Below are positions 1 to 14,829 of a DNA stretch of 64,000 nucleotides, one piece after another. The stretch's first letter is position 1. Each line of letters starts with the position of its first letter. The notes below the pieces were generated by a model. It saw only the letters and a program-made list of their open reading frames with translations, was not told the DNA's origin and searched no databases. The position numbers and the translations under genes are program-made. The stretch is from Taenia hydatigena (lineage: Eukaryota; Platyhelminthes; Cestoda; Cyclophyllidea; Taeniidae), in assembly GCA_036345935.2 (NCBI GenBank), contig JADWOT020000004.1:3710418-3774417 (forward strand), read 5' to 3'.

Positions 1-3000
1 CTGATGTAGCGATTATAAAATGGAAGCCGCGTTCTTAAAGTCTTTAGACAGAAAGGCTGTGAGGCTAGAGTCGTAAAAATTAGCCACACCTTGATTTTGA
101 TGTCCCTCTATCGAATTGCTCGGATGTCAACCTCTGACGCTTGCATCGTACAGTCCCAGAATTACATAGGTAGTAGAAGGGGAAGAAGTATGATGAATGC
201 AAGGAGAGAAAAGTTTTGGAATTGCAATCGTTTTAAAAAGCAAAATCCTTGAGATGCTTTTACCGTCGTTGAATCTGTACTAGGCTAGGCGGCCATACAC
301 TGAAGTTTGGAGTGGGCAAGACTATGGAGAAGTGGACAGATTGAAGCAATACAAGGCACCAGTCGCCAGGACACATTTAGTCTTTCGATTGTCATAGTAA
401 ACGTCAGCTTAGGAGATAATAATGATGACCAAACTCACTTGACAGCTCATGTCAATTGTAGAGCGTATTTGTCCTAAAACCTCAGCCTTTAGATTTACAA
501 CAGACTTTTCAAGTTAATGCACAGAATCACTGAGGCAGAACTGCGGACAAATGGTGTAGACACCTAAAGTTAGGGCACTTTGGTAGGTCTCTCCTTAGAG
601 ACACAAGTTGTGAAAATCAAATGCTATTTGTCGGTGTGGTTAAAATGGAAATGGCAAAGCTGAATTATGGGGGTCATTGGTTAATAAGCTAATGAAAACT
701 ACTTTTTCCTCATGGCGGAGCTGATAATACCCGAAACGAATGCTAGCTGAAGGGTGACATACAATGTCCCTACGCCCATGAATAGACCATAGGAAACTGA
801 GAGCGGTGTCGAAGAAAATTGCTCTCTATTGTCTACAAATGCGCATCGTTGCACTACCTGGGTGGGTCAAATTTGCTTACCGCCCTTAATTTAATATTAA
901 GGCGCTGGCATGTGAAAGCGGACATACGGATGGTGCATTTTGTATTGAACGGGCTACATTAATTACCAGACAAAGCCATTTAGACTCTGCGATGCATCGG
1001 TCTCCTTTTAACATTTTATGCAAATCGCAGTCGTTGATATAGCCTATAAACCTTGCGCGATTTCGCTCGATGGTATCGAGAGCGAAACTGCAACCTCTCA
1101 CTAGAGTTACATTGTCCGCATCAGTGGGTCAACGTCTTTGAGCATACTGTCTTGAGACGAAATTTCGGTTGTCAAGAGTCGCATGGAACATAGATGATGA
1201 GTACGCGCATTAATTTAAGGTCTGGCAGGTTGACGTCTAAAATGCTATTAGGGTTGCATCATATCAAACAGACTGACAGAAAAGCAGGTAATGATATGGA
1301 TTCGTACAAGTAAGATTGGGCATGATGAAGTGCTCAGAGAACCTAATCCACACCTTCTCAAACATTATGTAACTTGGAACATAAGTACCCTACTGCCTAC
1401 ACTGTGTACTCACGCTAGTAATGTGGTCGTAGCCATCACTCTTAGAAGGGAGCAAGGCAAAATGTAAACGCGCCATCTTCTATGCAAGCACTGTACTTAA
1501 CAAAAAATGTGTAAAATTGCACCACAATGTAAGGTGGTTACCATCGTTGCAATAGTTAAACGCACCATACATCGCCTGACAAGAAGGAAGTGCATAGTTG
1601 AATTTAATGAGGAATGTGGGATGTTTGGCAGAACACTAGTACGGGGGAGCGCAGAAATTTGGTTGCTCGAAACAGTGCAGCACAGGATAGGGAATGGATA
1701 TGGCAACGCAAAAGCTCTGTCTTGCAAGCGATTTGCGGCTGATACCCGTGACGTTTTGATGGATGGCATAGTCCTGAGCGAGCCCATTTAACACGGATAG
1801 AAGAGCATGCAGAGTGCCAATTATGGATTGGCTGTGGTGCGCAAGATTTCCTTCACACCCTCTTCCAAATACAAAGCAATTCGATGCCCATTTCTAATTG
1901 AATTTGTGTGATGAATAGTGGGGCTCTGACGGTTTTATGACTGCTGCCTCCTGCATTATTTTCTTCATTCCTTGCCTGCCATTTTGCCCTTTAGTCGATC
2001 CGCAAGTAAAGAGGACAGATAAGGGGCCAAATGTAAGCGACGTCTTGGTGAGAATGTAAAAGCAATGAAAGAGTAGATAACCAGCAGTAAACACCAATGA
2101 CTTGCTCTGCTAACTTAATTATTTAACCAGACAACCAACAAGCAAGTTCTCACTAGTCACGAAGGTGAGATGGTTATCTAGTCAACCAGAATGATGTGGA
2201 TTGTAGGAGGTGATCAACAAAAGCGCACATTTTGCCACTTATTCGAATTTACAATAACATGCAGAGAAGTTTTATTATCCACTAACGAATGGTGAGGAGG
2301 GTATGCGACCCTACCCACATCTGCGATTCGGCACTCGATTTGACCGCCCAGGAGGCAACTGATGAAACTGGACATTGAGACAGGCAAAAAGAGAAAAGGA
2401 CTACAGTTTGCACTTGCAGACAGTCACACATAAGCAGGCGGGCACACGAGGCATGCTTTAAGTTATCGACTAGCAGGGTTGTGCTATTTTTTATCACTTT
2501 CTTTAAAGGTCATGCATATGCACCGTCTAAAACAATAAAGGGTAGAGCTTGGCAGTACGACAAGCGTAAGTCAGGATTCATCACAAGTCTGACTTTGAGG
2601 TGGATAGGTGTGCTTGCATTCACCCTAGTGATAAGAATAAAAGGTGCGGCTAAAAATGGTTTCTGAAATGAGCTAAATTGGTGGAAAGAAAAGGGGAACG
2701 TTTACATTGGCATGGTAGGAGGCAAAATGCAGAAAAGGAAAGCATTCGGCTATTAGTGATTGCGGTGCATTGCAACTTGCATTTAGTTTAATCCATGCTA
2801 CAAATTCATTAAATGCCAAGGCCGAGAGGCACTAGTTTGAGTGACTGATGGGTATTGGATAAGGACGATAAAAGGCAGTAGCAACTCACTGTGCTGATTT
2901 TGGCGAGAAACGACGTGGAGAAGAAGGAAGTGAGGTAGAAGTAAATTTGACACTGGAAAATGTAGAGGTGGGAGAAGCAAGTAGGAATTGGAGTGGTAGG

Positions 3001-6000
3001 AATGATTTGTAGTCTTACTGAACTGCAGTGAAGGGCGATAGTTGCACAGGATTACACCTGCCTACGGCTCTTCTGTTAGGTAAAGTAGATTACTAAGATA
3101 TGGTTGGGCATGAACGCATTAAAAGAAGATTGACCACCTACAGAAATAACCTAGGAAGGAGGAAGGCAGGACAAGAGTGCCACCATCTTTACCGTTTTAA
3201 AATGTCATTTAATTCTTTTACTTTGCACTGCTATCTAATTTATGCAAAACGAAATAAAACAAATAGTAGTGGAATAACGGGAGACGGAAGCAGCCATTAA
3301 GTCGGAGTGCTGGAGCGGACTGGTAGTACTAGCCTACTCTAGTCTGCTTTACCCTTGCTTAATGCAGCGGCTTTACAATCAGCAGTCCATGCCAGGCCAA
3401 CAACAGTGATCTACTCCCTCTGCTGCCGAATGCGCGTTTGTATCATGACTCGTGAGAAGCGTGAAGATGGTGGAGGTATACATGAGAAAAAAGTTGACGG
3501 CACACCCCTAAATATGACAATACAACCAGCAAGTGTGGGCTGTTTGTTCACGCCACTGGTTCTATGCCTGCATCATTGTTTGCCCTCAATTGGGCGGAGA
3601 GTGGAGGCGACTCACCCTCTCCAGGATAGACGAAGAAAAATAACTGTTTTGCCAAAAGTTAATGAAGGGTGTGAAAGGATGAAGAGGCAAAAGAAAAAGA
3701 CGATAATTTCTAGTAATAAGATGACTTCCAGCTCTGAAGACTGTGCAGTGTGTGGGCTTAATTTAATACATCTGCTTCTCTGCTCAAGCATAGGCTGCGA
3801 GCATGCTGCAGACATTAACCGAAACAAATACATTCAAGAATGACCATGAAGCTCGTGTCCTTTCCGCGGATGCGCTGGCATCTCTTGAAAGGTCCAATTC
3901 AAAGGCTGCTATTACCTTAGTTAATGGTTGGCATGGCTCGTAAACATAGGAGCAAGGGAGGTGCTGCCATGACTTATCTTTAATTTCTATGACTTTTAAC
4001 CGTCCTTTGTGCAATAATTTATTGAAATTTATCGGAGAAGGGTTGGGAGAATGCTAGCATGAACCGAAGCAGAGAAGGGTGTTGAGGATGATAGGTTGAG
4101 CTCTGCTGCCTGTAGCATGTCTTACCTTATTGTGATAGATTTTTCTTCTGTCCTTGACACGTGTAGAATCAATTAGCGTCACGTGCTGCATGCAGGACGT
4201 CGCATGGTCTAGTGTAATGCTGTTTGTTGGCTAACCGAACATAGTTTTCTTTGGTTATGATTTGGCATGACTTAGCTACACATGCTGCAGTAGCGACTTA
4301 GGGAGCAGCGAGACATTTTTTGAAGCTTCTCAAATTTGCGAACATCAAAAGTTGGAAGTGACTTGTGATGCCAAAGTGTTTGCGACTGCAACATGTATTC
4401 AAGAGAGCCTTTACATTTTATGCTGTTGCAGCCTCCCATACTTGGGAAACGGAGGACAGATAAAAGGCAAATTTTTGAATTTGGCGTAATAACGCCCTGC
4501 ATAATTTCGATCGCTAGGATGGTAAACTTACTTGCGACTAAATGATTGCTGGCTTTATTTCTATGATTTCTTATCATTTGGCTGATGTGCTCGACCCGAA
4601 CCTACGAGCATTAAGATGTCACGCAGTGTGATCAAGAGCTGGCATGAGATTTCATACCTCCTACGAACACCACTCAGATGTCGTAGGTCAAAATTATTAC
4701 ATTAATATGCGAAGATAACGGAAGGTTTGCAGTGGCAATGTTTACTTTAAAAGCAATCATGCTAGAGCCTTATGCCTTCAACAGAACTGGGCTGGGAGCC
4801 TCTCAACACTTTTGTATATTGGCAAGAGAAGTGACTGCAGTCTTATTTCTCCTCAAGGCTAACACTTCCCCTATTTGAGCGACAGCCATAGTAACTCATT
4901 CATTTACAGTGCATGGTAAGATTTGTGGGGACGTGCATGAAACAAAGTGATGTAATAAGCAAAGGAACAAGACGGAGTCCGTCTGATGCAAAAGAAGGAC
5001 GATGTAACGAGAAAAATGCGTAGCAAGGATAGTATTGCCCCTAAAAGTTCAATAGTGCTTGAGATGGTGTCTCAGACTCTGCAAGAGAAGTGGATGGGAA
5101 AGGAAAAATTTGCCTCATGAGAAAAGGAGAACGCGATTGAAGCATCGAGGGCAAAGACGCCATCGTCACTGTCGCAACCGCACCTCACCATTACAAGTGG
5201 ACAAGCATACTCTTCCCCAAGGTGCACCTGCAATTGTGTCGACCCCACTGTCTTTCATCGCACCAGACTTCTATTCCCTTCGCTGGGCCATTGTTACATG
5301 ACCGTCTCGTATTGACCGATGACCTTTTGTCAATAGCGGCTGGTGTAATTAAGAATGAGCCAGTTTGTGTACCACTATTAAGCCATTCTGGTGTCAGACA
5401 TTTCAAGTGCTGAAGTAAGCTGTTAGTAAATGAGTTCAAGTGTCCATACAGCAGTGTTCTGCACATTCGCAACAAAGGAAACGCTAAATAATCCAACTTC
5501 AAAAGGTGATTACAAGGTGAATTAAGGTAAATTTAGCTAGTAGGAAGATAGACGAAAATCGCGAATGTGCAATGTCAAAGTAGAGCCGTTGATCCCATCC
5601 CATTTGACCCCTTCTGCTGTTCAAGTATTTCACATTCAATCGCGAGTGTAGGCTCTTTGTGTGCATTCAGTTTGCCCATAGATCGCCCTCCTATTAGCAC
5701 AATTGGTGACTTTCCACTGTCATTTCAAATTTGTTGTTATTTTCTTTTCCAAATGATTGCATATGTAATGAGTAATTGAAAATAAGGCTAGCTATAACTT
5801 TGTACATTCTCATCAATGCAAATGGATTTGTAACTTTCCATTCTTGCGGGCCTTTGGAAGGGATCCTTATTCTCGGCCCCGAGTTTGGCCAATACCCTCC
5901 GTCCTCGCACTACTTTACTAGTGGAAGCAGTCTACTCAAATAACGCAAGTAGGATGCTAAGTGCACACATCCTAAAGCTTTTAGGGAAGTTCCATGTTTA

Positions 6001-9000
6001 GACCATCTGTGGCGATTCGCGTTCTCGATAGAGCACAGTAGATAATAGGCAATAGGCAGAGAAATGCGGAAGCTCTGTCATACAGACCAGTTACAGCTAA
6101 AATACGTTATGCTTTGGTGAATATCTAGGAATTCGAAAAGCGATATCTATGGCCTCCACACGTTCTTAAATTGCATGATTTCTGACAAACCTACGCCATT
6201 TGCTGTAACGACTGCACGGCACCAACGCATGCCCACAGGGGTCCAGGGAGAATGCGTCAATATTGATGCAATGAGTTCTGCTCCATCTTCTAAAGAAATT
6301 TGGGCCATGGTGGAGTGCTTGACAAAAGTAGCAAGGGCAGTACTCACGATAACGCAAAACGCCAAAAGGGTCGCAGCAATTATCATTGATTGCTAGCTTT
6401 GTCGGCACGGATTGCTGGGAACGAAGCACAGGCACAAAGTCGCAAATCACGAAGGCCGACCCTTTACTCAACCTTCAAAGACATTTAAGGATTGCGAATA
6501 CACAAACAAAACCGATTTACGTGCAAGTTGATGGGTGGAAGCAATGAAATATTTCGATCTGATCAGAGATTTGAATGCTTGCGAGAACAAACAGAAGTAC
6601 AGAGCTAGGGACTTGTTTTTGAGCTCCAAGTATGCCATACGAGGGAGTGGAAAATACATGGAAAATCCTATTTAAAGATGGCGAGATTGAACCAGCTTCA
6701 TAGCAACTAAATTGCTATTCCAAAAACCATTTCATTTAACCTTTCGGTTGCAGTTTTTCGCTTTCAAGTGGCGTGTTTGGCATTTACGCATTGTTTTAAA
6801 TATAAATGGAGAGCTTTAGAAGAGTCTGAACAATAAACGGCTCCACCCAAAGAGACCCATTACTCGTCTCAGTCATATTCTGCATCGCCTGCGCACATAC
6901 TTCTTTAGTATCACGACTCCTTTTCCCTTGAGAATCCCCCCTGCAACCTACATGTATGCATTCATCTCACTTCGCCAGACGATAAAAATGGAAGCTATGT
7001 GAATTGTTATTACCAATTTAAAGCATAATGCACAAGTCTTGCCCATAATATAAACTGCCTTTCACCATGATTAGCTCTTGAGCTGTTCCCTCCTCAAACA
7101 CTGTCGCAAGGAAATCCCGTCATAGGGAAGTAATGTCATCACTCAAAGCGTCACAATCTCACCGGCTTCGCCCGTTGGATTTTGGACGCAGTAGCTGTGG
7201 AAATCATAAATAAAGATGCATTTTAATTAAAAAGCCAAAGCACTGAAAACGATGTTTTAGTAATCTCTTTATAGCAGTAGACACACCAGAAATCATTTGG
7301 CATTGTGGACTGTTAAGCACTACAACTGCTCAAAATCGTCTATTGCCAACAAATGTGGCGCCAACTTTACGAGAGCGCATGTTCACAGAACAGGATGCAT
7401 AGCTTTGCAAACGCGCGAACGTACGCTTTAACATAAAGCTGATGCGGCTGCATGCCCGTTCGCTGCTGACGTAAAAGTTTGCTGCTGGAAACAGCTTCTC
7501 GCATCTGGAAGAATTCAAGAGCGAGATGGGCAGACAACTTACATCCTGTTGGGGAGCTTTCAACCGCTGCGATCGTAGCCAAAGGATAGTCCACTGCACA
7601 GATGTCTTATTGAGAGTAGTGCAGTTGTGCAGCTGAATAGCCTCTCTTGAACCCAACAGTTTTATAGACGGATTCCTGTCAGGACACACCATCTTCTGCT
7701 TTTGCACTACTCACACTCGTCCCATCCTCCATCCCATTGCACACTGGATGTACCATACGAGCATGTCGATTGCAATGAATGTGCCTGTTCTTCCAGGTCC
7801 GGTGCCGAAACATTGAAAACAATGCGGTTCATTAGCACGATGCAGTCTATCACATCAATAAACAAACTAGAACTACTAAGCCTTCTCATTGATGGTGCAT
7901 GGACAGCTTGGAATCATGATGGCAGAGGACAGAGCCAGTGGATCACCTATTCGAAGCCTTAAGATCATTCCAGTATTTCGCCGTAAATGTGCGAGTCGTC
8001 ATCTATGGGGTCCTTTGAATCAATTATCTTGCCACCAAGAGTTGAATAAATTTTCTGGGCGCGCAATTTCTCACAATCCACAATGCATCAAAGTTAGTCG
8101 TACATGTCGCTGTCAAAGGTGATGATTGTGTTTTTGCGAGTTCATTTTCCAGTGGGTCCGATGAAAGCACTGGTCAGTGTTAAGATCGGTGGAGGCAAAA
8201 ATCGCTAAGTGGTGGCAGTGAGCCAGTCTTACAGTTATCCCTTGACGCCTACCTTATTGTGCACAACAAGGACATGGCGGATATAGCAGAGGCCAGTCTC
8301 GATGCTCTGCAGTGCGACCTTGGTTTGTCGTAGGTGGCGGAGCGCAACTCGCTATTTAGACCATCACTTTCACCATCACTCTCCGCGCTGCCTTGCTCGC
8401 GTGGCCAATGGAGCCAACATTTGTCCTTCTCTCCTTCGTACAGTCTAGAAGGTAAACACATAAAAGAAACTATGCGGAACTGTAAGTAGGGATAACAAAT
8501 CGAAGTGGAAGTCGATTGGCAAGTAATTGCCTCGTCAGCATAACATTAACTTACACATTGGAATCCTAAACGACCTGCCAGAACAGCCCTACAGAGCAAC
8601 ATCATTGGGCAGACGGAGACCGGCTAGTGCATGCTGCTTTGTCAGCTTTAAGCGGATTTGAGGTAAAAAACCCACAAATGGAAGCCTCCTTCTTCAAAAG
8701 CTGACAATAACCCGGTTTGGCACATCTTTTTGGATTCGCAAACTTAAACAGACACTAAGTGCAGATATCATTGGAAATGGCCTCATGGCGAGCAAACTCG
8801 TTTTTTTACTCCCTAGATCTGACTCCTCGGAAATCACCCACGTTATGCTCTTAAAATAATGCTGATATATGGACATTCATCACTAACCACTGGTCGAAAG
8901 AGGCCAGAGCGCTTGGCACGTGAAATAGCACTCACAGGACAAGACGCCTTTGTACTGATTTTAAAATGGTTTTCAAAGTGGCACCAGCCGCCATTGTCAG

Positions 9001-12000
9001 CAGCGTTCCATTGTAGTGCCTAGGCGACAGTGTCAATCTTAGTTCTCATTTTCTATTCCGGATTACCGAGTTTCACTAGTTTAAACTTAAAACAATGGTG
9101 AGAGACGAGAACGGTGCTGGTTCGGCATTTCGTACAAAACTAAGCAATTAGGAGTCACTTTAGCAGTTAGAGATAAGAATTTCCTGACATTACTTTAAAC
9201 TTCATGCTAAATTGCGCAGTCGTTTGTGGCATGTTTGAGGGAGCAGTTGTTACCAGATTCGACATGTGGGTCGGTGATGGTGCCTTTCGGAAGCGCCTAG
9301 AACACATAATAAAGCGTTTGTTTTCGTTCCACTTTTCAAAGGCGCGCAGCATTAGGAGAGAGGTGGGTCGAGTAAAAAAGATTGTGTTGTAGAATTTTGT
9401 AGAACTTTGGAAACTTCATTGCTTTCCTACGGGCTGCAGAAGCAAGGAATTGACGAATGCCGAATTCTGTTAGATTCTCTCGCAAGTCATCCAGCTTTGC
9501 ATTGCGGACGATGGACTGACCTCATTAAGGAAAGAGAGGTTGGGTGTAATTAATAGCTGGATCTCGTTGCCCACCCTAAAAGCACTTTGCACAAGGAGTC
9601 GCACACTAGTATCTGTCGTGGCTGTTCCAAAAGCAAGAGTCACATAGCACAATCCCAGTCCTCCAACTTCACGAATGAGCGATGCAATCTGTTGATTGCT
9701 TCTGCTTCATACCCGGTGGTTAAGTAGTTTTCTTAGGGAATCCCTTAACTGAATTCCTTTTCAGCGGAATTTTATAACATTTTAGGAAAATCCATCATTG
9801 GTATTAAATGCAACCTTGATGCAATCATGCACGCGTTGGGTTGCCATCTCTACCAATTTTGATTCTTTTTGGTGATTATCACTGAGTCTCGGACATTGAT
9901 TGGCTGGCATATTCTTAATGCCGATTCAAGGGAAATATCGATGATATCACACGGTGAGCTGTCTTGCGCCTGAATTGTGATGAGAGTTTGCAATCACAAG
10001 TAACATTAGACGGAAAAGTTAACTTAAAAAATTGGGCAAATAAATGTTCAGGGATATAAGTATTAGTAGGGCCTAATGAGTATGCGCCAAAGAAACTCAC
10101 CATCATCAACAGACGCTACCGTGGATCTATTGCATGGCAGTGATGCCAAGGTATAAATGATCCACGACTTCAGGGGATGGATTCGGTTGACCTCACCTCG
10201 ATGGTAGCATATTAACTACTAAACTTCGCCTCGTCGAAAAGCCAAGTAGCCCTAACACCTGCCTAAATCTTTGTTGGTCACGGAAAAGGAATGCAGAGTA
10301 CAAACGCAAGAATCTGTTATTTTTACATATGTTGGTAACTTGCAACAGCATTACTATCACTACTGTTGTCAGTCAAACTCTAAATAGACACCTGTTTAAT
10401 GTGGCGGCAAGTCTTGCCTTATGAAGTTATTGCGCAACAGGTCTTTTATGCTTCCAGCAAATGATGATCAGATCTTCCTCATGCGCGGCCTTTGAATGGC
10501 TTAAACGTTGACGTGCAAAATGTGTCCTAGGGGTTTTCATATTCCGAGTTGGTTTCGAGCAAAATGAGTAACTGGGGTTCGCACATCATTTTACCGCTCA
10601 ATCGCCCTAAGATTGCTTTCATCAAAATATAGGTATTTGTTTTTCAATGGCTTTAGAAGACTTATGCATTTGAATAAGCATGCCATTCCTTAGTTACGCA
10701 AATGCATTTGTTCATGTGGGTTGAGCGTGATCCGTGGAAGGTATAGCGGCAGATTCCACCAACGTTACATTCACGTATTCTCCAGAATAGCCGACAAAGT
10801 ACTTAAGGATATTACTTTTTCGAATATAATGTAGTAAAAAAGTCCCGTGGATTTAAAAATTGTTTTGCAGTGCCAAACTTTAGAGTTCAAGTGGTACAGC
10901 CATTTCCTTGAGGGCTTGTTGTTATCTACTCTAGAAAAGTCGAGTCTTTATTTGTTTTTTTTTACTTTTAACAACAGATTAAATCATCTATGACTAAAAT
11001 ATACGCATTTCAATCTGTCACGGCTCTCCAAGACTCATGGATCTGAAATTGTGGCTATAAAATGACGGTGAAAGGACCCTATATTGGAACTATTTATCTA
11101 GTGTGCCATAATGGTCTAAGAGAAGCTCCAAAGACTTCCATATTGTCCTGGATATTTATCCTACGAGGATCACCTTAAGCCTAATGTCCCGTTTTAACTA
11201 TAACCAATGTCCACCAGATCATAAAAAGTTAGTCAAAGCTTGTCGCGCCTTCTCGAACAAAGCTATTTACATTATAAAAAAACATGCTATTTCTCCTCTC
11301 TATACTGCTTTTTATTAATAGTTACACAAAAATCTGTTGGTTAACGGCACAAGTTTGCCGCATAAAATTGTCAAGCCTTGTGGCAAATTTCTAACCTTTC
11401 TCTGATGAAGCTGGCCTAGACGGAATGAGGGCATAGCACCAGAGAAAGTTCTGCATTATTTTTAACCCCATAAATGTGATGCGCCTCCGTTTCGTACAAG
11501 ATGACAGGACGCGACGATGTCAGTTCTGTCTGAGCCATCGGAAGCTTGTAAAGCATTTTTTGTTCAAGTCTTATTTCTTCAGTCAATAATCTGATGTGTG
11601 AAAATGGTTGTCTTGAATGCGTAACGAAGACGGTCAATTTGGTAGCTTTTTTGCAAAATTCTGCTTCCATCTTCTGAACGTGTTTGCCAGCACCCAAATG
11701 TTCAAAACAACAGCCCGTATGTGTAGTATGTGCACCTCCGAGTGTTCTGTGCATACGCAAGCACCACAACTGCAGAAATGCAGGCCCTGTTTTCACTTGT
11801 ACCATCGGGACCCGCTTTACATTTGACTCTCCAATATTTCATTGTTGATTTTATTTAAGCTAAGCTAGACTTATTATATTCCTTTTATAATTGTTTAAAA
11901 CTGAATGTTTATGCAGTTCATGCAATGCAACTACAAATTCAAAATCGTCCTTGAGAGCACTATGAGTTGCAACAATAAAGGGAATTCCTTCCGGTTGGTG

Positions 12001-14820
12001 GTAATTTAGTGCTAATTTGTCTACTGAGAAATGCTCTGCCTACAAGTGTTTGGTCAAACAGTTGTAGTGTTCAAGGAGTAGCACAGAATGCCCTTACTTT
12101 TGCCTCTAATAGCTTTTCTTTAAAACATCATAGAATCTTTTCTAAATATGAACCAGAAGTACAGCCAAATCGTCACCGTACATAATACACCTGATTTTCT
12201 AGATCGATTGAGGTTCTGGGGGAAATTCGGAGGTTCTTTTATTTTGTACTGATGTTTGCTTTTAATTGTTCCCTTTTATCCATTCCTCTGTTTAAGAATC
12301 GCCAGTTTAAGTGCGGCTGCAATTAAACTGCTAAAAAAGAGCAAAGGAATGTGTAGCCTATACCTACGATTGCAAGGATTTTCGTCATTAGAAATTCGAT
12401 GCCCTATTCTCTCTATATTACTTTAACACATGTGTTTAGCTTAATAAGCCTCACTGCATTCGAACAAGGCTCTGTTTTAACAGAGAAAAGCTAAACGGGC
12501 AGAGGAGGTTGTGTTTTTTGGGTATGAAGTGCGTAACTTGTCCTTGATTCACTGTATTACGAGGCCAGTCACGTCGGATCCATTGACATATTTAGAACCA
12601 TTAACAGGCTAACTCTATGCCTGGGTTTATAAGAGCATTTGCAACGCATTATTATCTTTTGTTGGATAGGAAGTAACATGTCTAGCGACCTATACGTGAC
12701 GAATGATGAAATGAGTGAGAGGCAAAGACGGACGCTCACAGAAGGGAGATGGAAGGGAGGATGGGTAAAGGTCATGGTCGAATGTGTCTGCATAGTGCTG
12801 TGGCACTGCGTTCCTTAGTTATTCTCCTCATTCTTTCACACACTTCTGGATTTCTTGGCTTGCTTACCTTCCTAACCATGTGTGAGCATAATTATCAGGA
12901 ATCGACTCGTGGACATAATGTGAGTTCCTATCAAATGGCACACTTCAAGACTCTATCAATAGTTTGACATTGATACGTAGTACTGCAATGGGATATTGGT
13001 TATGGTAATGCCGATATAATGAAAACTAGTTTAACATAAGAAAGATGAGGCAAGAGGTATAGAGGAGGTGGTGGCATAACTTGCCTCGCAGTTTTTTAAG
13101 ATTCTGATCTCGTTTGACTTTTTAGTGGTGTAAAGGGTGGAGTAGGAGGCTGGGAATTGCAGGGATATTGATAGGGAGATTGCAGTGATGAAGGTTTAGG
13201 AGTAGGCTAAATGTGAGTAGGTAAAAAAGTAGGATTGAGACATTGATGAAGAACTGGGTACTGGGAGCAAAGATGATTGGAAAGCAAGGTGAATGGTAGA
13301 CGGTGAGGCAATGCGTACATGTGATTCGATTGGCGGCAAGTGTTATCTGGTGGCCTCTTAGAGGTAATAGTAGTTCGTCTTTGCACTACCTCACCTTGGC
13401 GGACACTCGTCCATCATAGGGCGTGTGAAAGGAGGGAAGGGACTTAAAAGTCCTATCTTTGATTTCTTTTCTAAATGATTTTCCTTTTGGGAATCAGGGA
13501 ACTTCTCTTTACCACTGCGAGGTATCTGCCTCTATCTGAGGGAGGAAAAAGTAGACTACCGAAAGCGGGTAGACGGGTGGGTGAGCGGTTGAATGCTGAC
13601 AAAGTGGGGAGTTGAAGGCAATAATCAGCCCTTTAATCTTGAAGCCCCTGTACGATACGAGGAGGAATTCGCCCTTTCGTTGATGGGCTCTACTAGGTTT
13701 GCAGGGACACCTCGGTAAGGCACACCGGTGGAAGTGAAATATGAATGCTTTACGAAAGGATGTCCTCGAGAACAGCGTCAGCGCTACTATCGATAAGACT
13801 GCCAAGTAACAGCTATCTTGACTACCGCTAGCGTTCATTGGTCTAGCTGACCCATCGCCTTGCTAAACGGAAACCGCTCTTTAAGGAACTTGGGTATGGA
13901 CCACAAATTTTTTATCTGTCAATTGTCTCAACGCTCTACTTTTCTAAAGAATGTTTCTTAGTATTTCTACCGGCCGTGAAGTTGACTTACTATAACCTTA
14001 AAAGAACCGAGAGGCCTAAAGAATGGCAAGTAGCGATTGGCACCAAAATCTTGGCACAAGTACTGTCATCATAATGCTGCCCTTCTTTCTAGAGCTCTAG
14101 AAGAGGCGTTTGCCTTATTCAGTAAAATGGATAGTGGTGGAGAAGAAGCCCCTTTTCACCTCTGGTAGTAATCCTGGGAATTGGTGATGAAGAAAATTGC
14201 TACGAGTTAGTTATATCTACCATTGGCGTGTGGCATGACATTTCTAGCAGCAAGATTTTGAATGTTTCTTGAAGTCAATTAGGTCATTTGCTAAGACTAC
14301 TTAGCATTAAGGACATTCGCCAACGTTTCTGCCAAGAACTTGAACTTTTGTGTCCTCGTTTCGAAGAGGACAAAGGCAACTTTCTTCTACCCTCTTTTCC
14401 GTCGAGCAGTTTAGAATAGCAGTCGAAGCTAATCAGGTTCTTGCATAATAAGGATTCCGAAAGGAGATTTTTCGCTCGACATCATTCAGCACTTACTTAT
14501 GAATGGTGCACCTATAGGGGGGAGTTAGTTCAAAATTTAAAGAAACTATTTGAGCCTGAGGATTGTATCCCACTTGATTTTACCGCATTGCATTTTGTGA
14601 AGCTCTTGCATGGAGCTTTTGGAATTGTCGGGAAATAAACACAGGCTTTTCCTCATGGTCTCACTTTTCAAAGGCATATGTTTCCCCGTACTTCTCTGAC
14701 TTAGCTGTGATTTTAATGCGGTTAAAAAAGCTTTTAAAAAACAAAATTTGCTATCTTATTGATGCTTCCCTTTCTGTATAACCTCAAGCATGAACTAGAG
14801 ATAAGGAAGAATGGGAGACA
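1..14820. other. Unannotated AT-leaning intergenic sequence
   Basis: I see no gene, RNA gene, terminal repeat or recognisable transposon protein in this stretch. Open frames are all short (mostly under 130 codons), overlap on both strands and show no family motif. Around 13,050-13,300 the + strand is rich in purines, with repeated agg/gag words; this lowers stop frequency on the complementary strand and inflates chance frames. Diverged repeats could be present that I could not pair by eye. Confidence 0.6.
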
Positions 14821-14829
14821 AGGCTATTC

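Noticed and set aside
5222..5413. Possible sixth CNOT2-like middle exon (a VDKHTLP string, then a DRLVLTDDLLS string)
   Set aside because: The two short similarities are in different frames, no acceptor or donor lies at the right place, and the neighbouring NOT-box and WRYH exons are absent. Chance similarity is more likely.
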